Of a stretch of 64,000 nt of DNA, positions 59,128 through 64,000 are shown in pieces. How positions within the stretch are numbered: the stretch's first letter is position 1; the number at the start of each line of letters is the position of its first letter. The position numbers and the translations under genes were made by a program. The stretch is from Chitinophaga sp. YR627 (GTDB taxonomy: Bacteria; Bacteroidota; Bacteroidia; Chitinophagales; Chitinophagaceae). The stretch covers positions 1 through 64,000 of the forward strand of contig NZ_FOUX01000002.1 of assembly GCF_900114995.1 (NCBI RefSeq), read 5' to 3'. Below the pieces are notes generated by a model. The model was not told the DNA's origin and ran no database searches. It saw only the letters and a list, made by a program, of their open reading frames with translations.

Positions 59128-59436
59128 TTAAAACCGGGGAGGCTGCCAGATAGAGGCGGAGATCTTTATTACCGGGGATGACAAATAGGCGGCATACACC
59201 GGTTCAGGTAAGTTACTGATTGCGATCGTAACAGGATCTAAATGAACCTGGTAGTAAGGAACGGAACAACATGCGCAGGAGCATAAGGGGGTACATTCGT
59301 CATTATGCTGACTGTTGTGTTCATGGTTCTGCGTAATTATCTGCGTATTGCCTTCAGGCAAGCGGTTAGCGTCAGCGCAGGGCACGAAGCCGAGCACGAA
59401 CATAACCATACTTAATATGAATGTAGCAATTCGCAT
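59128..59436 (-). CDS. DUF6660-like small secreted Cys/His-rich protein
   Basis: 102 aa with a signal peptide (to about PCADA). A His/Asn/Glu-rich segment (NHEHNSQHNDE) and cysteine cluster CTPLCSCACC look made for metal binding; the end IWQPPRF is characteristic of this Bacteroidota group. It leads the operon, ahead of the CzcA-TolC fusion (235 nt gap). Its promoter places the transcript start at the ATG. It may buffer or sense periplasmic metal. Confidence 0.7.
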   Translation of the reverse strand: MRIATFILSMVMFVLGFVPCADANRLPEGNTQIITQNHEHNSQHNDECTPLCSCACCSVPYYQVHLDPVTIAISNLPEPVYAAYLSSPVIKISASIWQPPRF

Positions 59437-59440
59437 GATG

Positions 59441-59471
59441 TAAAGTTAGAATGTTATCGGAATATCACCAA
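59441..59471 (-). promoter_or_regulatory. promoter of metal-efflux operon 2
   Basis: On the minus strand, TTG (59471-59469), 20-nt spacer, TAACTTTA (59448-59441), one base from TAnnTTTG. The predicted start falls at about 59436, the A of the ATG, so the transcript would be leaderless. Confidence 0.55.
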
Positions 59472-59678
59472 CAACTAAAACAACAACTGCGTTGCAAAGC
59501 TGGCTTTAAGGTTGTAAATGTCAATTCCGCACAACTGAAGCAAAAAGAGATAACGCCAGAACGGGCTAAGACCTTACATGCGACGGCAAATATGATTATG
59601 CTGTTTGAGAATAGCCTGGTCAATTACCAGGAGATGATTATGGCGCAAAGTAATGTATTGAAGAGTGGCCGGGACTGA
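59451..59678 (+). CDS. small hypothetical protein
   Basis: 75 aa, lysine- and glutamine-rich, all-helical prediction, no recognised family. Divergent from the DUF6660-like gene with only 14 nt between the starts, so its promoter would lie in the opposite gene. A terminator directly downstream supports it. Confidence 0.5.
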   Translation: MLSEYHQQLKQQLRCKAGFKVVNVNSAQLKQKEITPERAKTLHATANMIMLFENSLVNYQEMIMAQSNVLKSGRD

Positions 59679-59685
59679 CAACTAA

Positions 59686-59719
59686 AAAGAAGGCGCCCAT
59701 AAAAAGAGCGTCTTCTTTG
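59686..59719 (+). terminator. terminator of small hypothetical gene
   Basis: 11-bp stem with a G-T pair (59686-59696 with 59708-59718), A-rich loop and T-rich 3' side. It separates the gene from the opposing SUKH-like gene (stop at 59722). Confidence 0.75.
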
Positions 59720-59721
59720 CT

Positions 59722-60369
59722 TTATTGCTTTCTGCTTCCCAAAATAAGTTTTACCGGCTTCCCCTCTTCAAGATGAAAGATCTGTTTCGCGATATCCGCA
59801 TTATAGATGATGTATTCAGGGAACGCAGTATCAAAGAAATTATCAATAGTGAACGCTCCCTGGATCACAAACGGCTTTATCGGAACAATCCGGTTTTCGA
59901 TGGGCAGTTCATACTTTTCGGTATACTGTTTTTGATAACTCCATCCTGAAAAATAATCCAGGTCAGCCGTGAATTCTACTAACCATTCAGCAAATGACTT
60001 TGCCACAGGCGTCCTGGAACCATCTTCAATATTGAAAACCGATATTTGATTATTTAGCTGATCAAATACAAATTGATTCCCGAATATATCCTGGCCAAAA
60101 GAGAAAAGACCACTGAATATTTCACCAAATGCCTCCACCAGTTTTGTATTTACCAGTAGTATATTATTACAATTTTTAGTATCTCCCAGATCATATAGCT
60201 GCAGCGCTCCATCAAAGAAAAAGCCGCCGTTCCCTGTAAAAGCAATAAAATCAAAATACACCAGATCCATCTGCCATTGTTGACAAATATCTTTCGTATC
60301 GATACTTATTTCAGGCGTCTGCCATTTTAAAACTTTGTAGCTGAGAAAATATTCAAATGGATTGGTCAC
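59722..60369 (-). CDS. SMI1/KNR4 (SUKH)-like protein
   Basis: 215 aa, cytoplasmic, acidic and aromatic. The segment GNGGFFFDGALQLYDLGDT followed by FGQDIFGNQFVFD resembles SUKH-superfamily folds, found as immunity proteins to nuclease toxins and as scaffold proteins. No toxin gene is seen beside it. The assignment is based on pattern only. Confidence 0.55.
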   Translation of the reverse strand: MTNPFEYFLSYKVLKWQTPEISIDTKDICQQWQMDLVYFDFIAFTGNGGFFFDGALQLYDLGDTKNCNNILLVNTKLVEAFGEIFSGLFSFGQDIFGNQFVFDQLNNQISVFNIEDGSRTPVAKSFAEWLVEFTADLDYFSGWSYQKQYTEKYELPIENRIVPIKPFVIQGAFTIDNFFDTAFPEYIIYNADIAKQIFHLEEGKPVKLILGSRKQ

Positions 60370-60556
60370 TATTATTTATTTAAAATCCGGACTGTGTTCG
60401 CCTTACCATGTATCATGCATGTCCAAACCTTACCAGTATTCCTGGCTATTGCGTAGAATAACAGCTATTGTTGAAATATGTTCACTACCGGTAACGATAA
60501 AGCTGTTTTGTTTCCAGCATGCATTGTTTATTTTAGCATTCTACTAACGCACACTC

Positions 60557-61144
60557 ATGGATATCCAGTTACTCCTTACGCATATGCGACAATTTGTCGA
60601 ACCTAACCAGGAGGAAATTGCCTTCCTGGAGTCCGGTTTGATTGCCAGACCATTTAAACAGGGAGAAACCATCGTTCAAAGTGGTGATCCTGCCCGTTAC
60701 CTGGCCTTTGTCAATCAGGGGTATACGCTTACCTATTATACGGATGGAGAAGGGATCGACCATGTGATCCGTTTTGCGGCAGCAGGCTGGTGGTCGGGGG
60801 ATCTGTATAGTTTAAGCACAGAGCCGCTTACGCCCTTAACGACCAAAGGCTTAAGTGATGGTGAGCTGTTGTTATTACCAAGGCTGGTCCAGAACCAGAT
60901 GCTGGACAGGTACCTGAAGTTTGAGCGGTATTTCCGGAACCTGTTTCAGACAGCCCTTATGCGACAACAGATGCGTTTTGTTGAAAGTCACTCGGTCCCT
61001 GCGGAGCAACGTTATTTAAAACTGAAGGAAACCTTTCCGGGGGTGGAGCAATACCTGCCTCAGAAGTATATTGCGTCTTATCTGGGCATTACGCCGGAGT
61101 TTTTAAGTAAGATCAGAAAGCAGCTTTCCCGAAAAACGTCTTAA
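60557..61144 (+). CDS. Crp/Fnr-family transcriptional regulator
   Basis: 195 aa. N-terminal cyclic-nucleotide-binding-like barrel (ETIVQSGDPARYLAFVNQG), and C-terminal helix-turn-helix (YIASYLGITPEFLSKIRKQL, about residues 172-191). It lacks the phosphate-binding arginine motif of true Crp as far as I can see. It precedes the YceI gene by about 85 nt and may control it. Confidence 0.88.
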   Translation: MDIQLLLTHMRQFVEPNQEEIAFLESGLIARPFKQGETIVQSGDPARYLAFVNQGYTLTYYTDGEGIDHVIRFAAAGWWSGDLYSLSTEPLTPLTTKGLSDGELLLLPRLVQNQMLDRYLKFERYFRNLFQTALMRQQMRFVESHSVPAEQRYLKLKETFPGVEQYLPQKYIASYLGITPEFLSKIRKQLSRKTS

Positions 61145-61228
61145 CCCAGATTAATTTCTTTCCTCTTTTTTGCTAACCTGCTTTATTCATGCGGGAGCAG
61201 TACCGGGATACCTTTGCTTCATCATCAA

Positions 61229-61765
61229 ATGAAGCAGTATATGAACGATCAAAGTAAAACCAGCTGGAAAATTGATAACGGACACTCATCCGTAGGATTC
61301 AGAATAAGACATATGGCTATCGCTAATGTAAGCGGCGCATTCCTGGACTTTGAGGGTCAGGTATCCTGTGCAGCGCCTGAGAGTTTTGAAGGAGCGGCTG
61401 TTGATTTTGAGATCAGGGTGGATAGTCTTACGACCAATCATAGTGAACGGGATACGCACCTTCGGTCGGAGCTGTTCTTTGACACAGTACAATATCCTGT
61501 CATCCGTTTTAAGGGCATATTACGGGGCGATCAACTCAGTGGTGATCTGACAATCCGCGATGTTACAAGGGCAGTTGTATTGGACGCTAACCTGATGGGA
61601 TCAGGGCAGGGACGATTTGGAGAGATGCGGGCAGGGTTTGAATTAAACGGAAAGATCAACAGGAAAGATTTTGGGCTGACGTGGAGCATGCTGACGGAAG
61701 CAGGTAGTCTGATCGTTGGTGAAGAAGTGAAACTGGATATGAATATTGAGTTGATCAGGTCTTAG
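61229..61765 (+). CDS. YceI-family lipid-binding protein, cytoplasmic form
   Basis: 178 aa from ATG 61229 (61241 is an alternative). The lipocalin-like pattern is WKIDNGHSSVGFRIRHM at the front, IRVDSLTTNHSERDTHLRSE in the middle, GDLTIRDVTRAVVLDA and a final GEEVKLDMNIELI. There is no signal peptide, unlike periplasmic YceI. Polyisoprenoid-type binding is inferred from the family. Follows the Crp-like gene. Confidence 0.85.
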   Translation: MKQYMNDQSKTSWKIDNGHSSVGFRIRHMAIANVSGAFLDFEGQVSCAAPESFEGAAVDFEIRVDSLTTNHSERDTHLRSELFFDTVQYPVIRFKGILRGDQLSGDLTIRDVTRAVVLDANLMGSGQGRFGEMRAGFELNGKINRKDFGLTWSMLTEAGSLIVGEEVKLDMNIELIRS

Positions 61766-61795
61766 CACAATAGATCGTCTCAGTTCCTAATCAGG

Positions 61796-61860
61796 CTATA
61801 GTCATCTTTCGTTGATCCATCGTTGAAAACGCAGCATCAGCGGAGGATGACTATAGTCAT
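61796..61860. repeat. inverted repeat including a 14-bp palindrome
   Basis: CTATAGTCATC (61796-61806) is repeated in inverse at 61846-61856; the second arm belongs to the perfect 14-bp palindrome ATGACTATAGTCAT (61847-61860). It lies between the convergent YceI and TetR genes and may be a shared terminator or a protein site. Confidence 0.45.
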
Positions 61861-61920
61861 ACTATTACCGGGACGATACAGATCAAATATAGCTCAGATC
61901 AGTGACAAACAGCCGCAGCA

Positions 61921-62523
61921 TCATACTTTAAAAACAGGTAACAGTACTTCATCTACCATAGACTCAAGCCGCTTATTACTGATATTATCAGGGCGGACCA
62001 GATTTTCCATTCTGATCATATCAAAAGGAAGCATTAATGTCGCCTTGCTGACTTTCTTTACCTCCTCTCCTCTCGATTGCGCCTTTTCCAATATAGTTTC
62101 CATTGCCCGGATATATTTATCCAACGCAGCGGTGTGTACAACCGGCTCCTTATTGTTTTCCTTATCCTGCATCCGCAGATAAAAGTAGTTATTCAACACT
62201 TCGGCGCCGATCTCCTTATACATCTGCTGGTAAAAGTTGAGGAACTGAATAAAATCGCCCCTTAAGCTCCCCGTATCTTTCATCTCATCCAGAAAATCCC
62301 CGTCAAATAGCCGCTGGGCTTTGTAGGTGTAAATATCCTGTAAGAGGTCAAATGTGGTAGGCCAACGGCGGTATAAAACGGACCGGCTTGTTTTGGCCGC
62401 TTCTGCAATCTGTTGGAAGGTAATGTTGGTTGGTTTTATCTCCTCCATCAGCTTCATCGTTACCTCATACAGGCTTTCCAAGAGATCATCCCCCCGCCTT
62501 CTTACATTTTTTTGTTCCTCCAT
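61921..62523 (-). CDS. TetR/AcrR-family regulator
   Basis: 200 aa. Helix-turn-helix in FQQIAEAAKTSRSVLYRRWPTTFDLL (about residues 37-62); a helical ligand domain follows. It faces a divergent flavin-binding protein gene with two GATACAA-type palindromes between, so it probably represses both. Ligand unknown. Confidence 0.9.
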   Translation of the reverse strand: MEEQKNVRRRGDDLLESLYEVTMKLMEEIKPTNITFQQIAEAAKTSRSVLYRRWPTTFDLLQDIYTYKAQRLFDGDFLDEMKDTGSLRGDFIQFLNFYQQMYKEIGAEVLNNYFYLRMQDKENNKEPVVHTAALDKYIRAMETILEKAQSRGEEVKKVSKATLMLPFDMIRMENLVRPDNISNKRLESMVDEVLLPVFKV

Positions 62524-62541
62524 ACTTTCTTTTTCTGGCTA

Positions 62542-62549
62542 CAAAAATA
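62542..62549 (-). promoter_or_regulatory. -7 element of the TetR gene
   Basis: TATTTTTG on the minus strand, an exact TAnnTTTG match, about 19 nt before the TetR start and just downstream of operator 1. Confidence 0.5.
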
Positions 62550-62557
62550 CAAAATAA

Positions 62558-62572
62558 GATACAATTTGTCTC
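62558..62572. promoter_or_regulatory. TetR operator 1 (imperfect)
   Basis: GATACAATTTGTCTC, one base from the perfect palindrome found at 62604-62618. It lies upstream of both -7 elements, near the -33 region of the flavin-protein promoter. Confidence 0.7.
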
Positions 62573-62589
62573 TTTTTAAAAAAGAACCT

Positions 62590-62597
62590 TATATTTG
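62590..62597 (+). promoter_or_regulatory. -7 element of the flavin-protein gene
   Basis: TATATTTG, exact consensus; transcription would start near 62602, directly at operator 2. Confidence 0.6.
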
Positions 62598-62603
62598 CAT
62601 TAG

Positions 62604-62618
62604 GATACAATTTGTATC
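62604..62618. promoter_or_regulatory. TetR operator 2 (perfect palindrome)
   Basis: GATACAATTTGTATC, a perfect 15-bp palindrome, immediately downstream of the -7 element; binding would block transcription start. Centre-to-centre distance to operator 1 is 46 bp. Confidence 0.75.
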
Positions 62619-62656
62619 TTATTAAACTTATTACTGAAACATCAAAATTCACACTA

Positions 62657-63121
62657 ATGAACGGCGTAAACGAAATAAATGGCTTTTCCGTAGCAACACT
62701 GGCGGAGTTTTTCAACACGCATCATGATAAACTGCTCTGTACAGCGGACAAGAATGGTGCACCTAATATCGCATTGATGGGTACTCCAAGGATGACAGCA
62801 AATGGTATTATCGAACTGGAGCTAAGCGACGAACCATCCATAACGCTGCAAAATATGCGGGAAAACAAAGAAGTTGTTTTCATGCTTTATCTTTCTGGTC
62901 AAAGGGCCCGGGATTATAGCGGGGCAAGGATTTATGCAGAAGTAGCAGAGATCATTACATCGGGCGAAAAGCTGGACAAAATCAGAGAGGGTATAAGGCA
63001 ACGTTTCGGGAATGAAAAAGCAGATGGGATAAAAGCTACCGTTAACTGCCGCATTAAAAAAGTGCGTCCGATCGTTGATCGTGGTCAGCAATGGAATGAG
63101 GCTGCATTTGAAAAAGGTTAG
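62657..63121 (+). CDS. pyridoxamine 5'-phosphate oxidase-like flavin protein
   Basis: 154 aa from ATG 62657. Split-barrel pattern: FFNTHHDKLLCTADKNGAPNIALMGTPRM, IELELSDEPSITLQNMRENKEVVFML, then a C-terminal IKKVRPIVDRGQQW. Such proteins bind FMN or F420 and detoxify or reduce small molecules; here the tight TetR pair suggests induction by a xenobiotic. No neighbours on the strand. Confidence 0.88.
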   Translation: MNGVNEINGFSVATLAEFFNTHHDKLLCTADKNGAPNIALMGTPRMTANGIIELELSDEPSITLQNMRENKEVVFMLYLSGQRARDYSGARIYAEVAEIITSGEKLDKIREGIRQRFGNEKADGIKATVNCRIKKVRPIVDRGQQWNEAAFEKG

Positions 63122-63197
63122 TTATGTACAGGATAAAAACGATAGCGCAGCTATTTTTATAACGAGCTTATCAGATTGTAATGAAAACCTTAGATAA

Positions 63198-63227
63198 ATA
63201 AAAATCGGAGTCTTAACAACTCCGATT
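63198..63227 (-). terminator. terminator of the right-edge gene
   Basis: Stem AATCGGAGT / ACTCCGATT (63203-63211 with 63219-63227); on the minus strand it is followed by TTTTTATTT. Confidence 0.8.
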
Positions 63228-63273
63228 CTCCCAACTTATGGAAATATTGGCTTAATATTATTAGAGAAAAAGA

Positions 63274-64000
63274 TCAATTGATTGGTTTTTCATGCTGTTC
63301 AATTTCCTCTTTAATTTTCTTTGCAAAATTGACAATATTATCTTTCGTAATTAAATCAACTTCTATTTGTCCATCCTTAAACTTCCCTAGTTTATCCCAA
63401 ATAAATTGCTTCAGATCATTCTCTTCTTTAGGGAACACACTCAAAAGGTACAAATGCATCGGCTCTCTTGAAGTTTTCAACTCATCAATTTTACCTGCCC
63501 ACTTATATACTTTATTTTTTATCGAATCAGTCTTAGATAAATCGAAAGACACGGGTTCAAAACAATTCCATTTCCCATTTTTCCAAGCCTTGTCAAACTC
63601 TAATTTGTCGCTATTTGTAACAATCGTATGATTATGTAAGTGAGAAGATATTCCAAAACTATCAAAATACTCCTTATATATTTTACTCCATACTTCTTTA
63701 TCCTTTAAAGTATCATGTATTTCTTCACTCTCATGGTGTAGGATCATTCTATCATACAAATATGAAACAACTGCATCAATATTAACGTCTAGTAATTTTT
63801 GAGGTTCAGTGAAGAAAAGAGCGCTATCATCCTTTGCTATGATTGCTCCAGTTATCTTATCAACATTCTCAATATTTTCAAATTGGATTTCGGAAGTCAT
63901 ACCTTGCGAAATTCTATTTATTTCAGACTGAATAAACCTAAGTGTCCTGGTAAGATGCTTGGCATGCACAGATGGGAACAAAGCATTTATACGTGTTAAT
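63274..64000 (-). CDS. DUF3037-like protein, cut by right edge
   Basis: At least 242 codons; the frame stays open through base 64000, so the start lies outside. The visible front (RINALFPSVHAKHLTRTLRFIQ) and the segment DDSALFFTEPQKLLDVNIDAVVSYLYDRMI match the pattern of DUF3037 proteins, which pair with HipA-like kinases. The remaining C-terminal part (to EQHEKPIN) is Lys/Glu-rich. The DNA is much more AT-rich than the genes to its left, suggesting a transferred island that continues beyond the window. The family match is by memory of the pattern and moderate. Confidence 0.5.
   Translation of the reverse strand, partial: LTRINALFPSVHAKHLTRTLRFIQSEINRISQGMTSEIQFENIENVDKITGAIIAKDDSALFFTEPQKLLDVNIDAVVSYLYDRMILHHESEEIHDTLKDKEVWSKIYKEYFDSFGISSHLHNHTIVTNSDKLEFDKAWKNGKWNCFEPVSFDLSKTDSIKNKVYKWAGKIDELKTSREPMHLYLLSVFPKEENDLKQFIWDKLGKFKDGQIEVDLITKDNIVNFAKKIKEEIEQHEKPIN

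Overview
The window is a stretch of chromosome from a Bacteroidota bacterium, most likely a Chitinophaga-type member of the Chitinophagaceae. The reasons are signal peptides ending in AQ, many lipoproteins, promoters of the Bacteroidota form TTG-N19-TAnnTTTG, few Shine-Dalgarno sites, an STN-type domain, fused CzcA-TolC heavy-metal pumps, and many AraC, HxlR and TetR one-component regulators. The genus is an inference from these traits, not a database result.

Left (399-10999, all minus strand): five secreted carbohydrate-active enzymes transcribed in the order GH2, STN-esterase, beta-helix (GH141-like), GH78 rhamnosidase, GH127. This is part of a pectin-type utilisation locus; no SusC/SusD pair is inside the window. 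The GH78/GH141/GH127 combination recalls the side-chain B enzymes of rhamnogalacturonan-II degradation. Between GH78 and GH127 lie two extra degenerate copies of the last 60 nt of the GH78 gene, probably scars of lost paralogues.

11198-20752: a methyltransferase, a membrane protein, DUF3891 and DUF1543 genes, then a heavy-metal efflux operon (small secreted protein, CzcA-TolC fusion, CzcB lipoprotein), uracil-DNA glycosylase and tRNA-Arg(UCU).

20884-31848: housekeeping and accessory genes: a THUMP RNA methyltransferase, an alpha/beta hydrolase with an AraC regulator, a methyltransferase, an FG-GAP lipoprotein, a DsbA-like protein with an Old Yellow Enzyme, DsrE, an AraC regulator, an outer-membrane barrel and an exported protein.

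32150-39424: two divergent pairs, each an HxlR regulator with an N-terminal Cys facing a flavin quinone or azo reductase (AzoR; flavodoxin-fold). Between them are a TPR histidine kinase and a PQQ dehydrogenase lipoprotein with an inserted cytochrome c. This looks like a quinone/electrophile stress region.

39537-48329: small orphan genes, then a TetR-controlled cassette (beta-carbonic-anhydrase-like protein plus two tandem HD proteins resembling cyanamide hydratase) with paired operators, then AraC, DUF3817, GlxA-type regulator, SDR and NmrA-like genes.

48744-59678: a DPP-IV peptidase, and a second metal-efflux operon (DUF6660-like secreted protein, CzcA-TolC fusion, CzcB lipoprotein, P1B-4 ATPase with SPC and HEGST motifs). 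Promoters in front of both small metal-linked secreted proteins place the predicted transcript start at the start codon.

59722-64000: a SUKH-like protein, a Crp regulator with YceI, a TetR/flavin-protein divergent pair with two operators, and an AT-rich gene cut by the right edge that resembles DUF3037. The best candidates for something new are the TetR cassette (41192-43996), the ghost gene tails (2530-2746), the CzcA-TolC fusions with leaderless partner genes, and the STN-esterase fusion.
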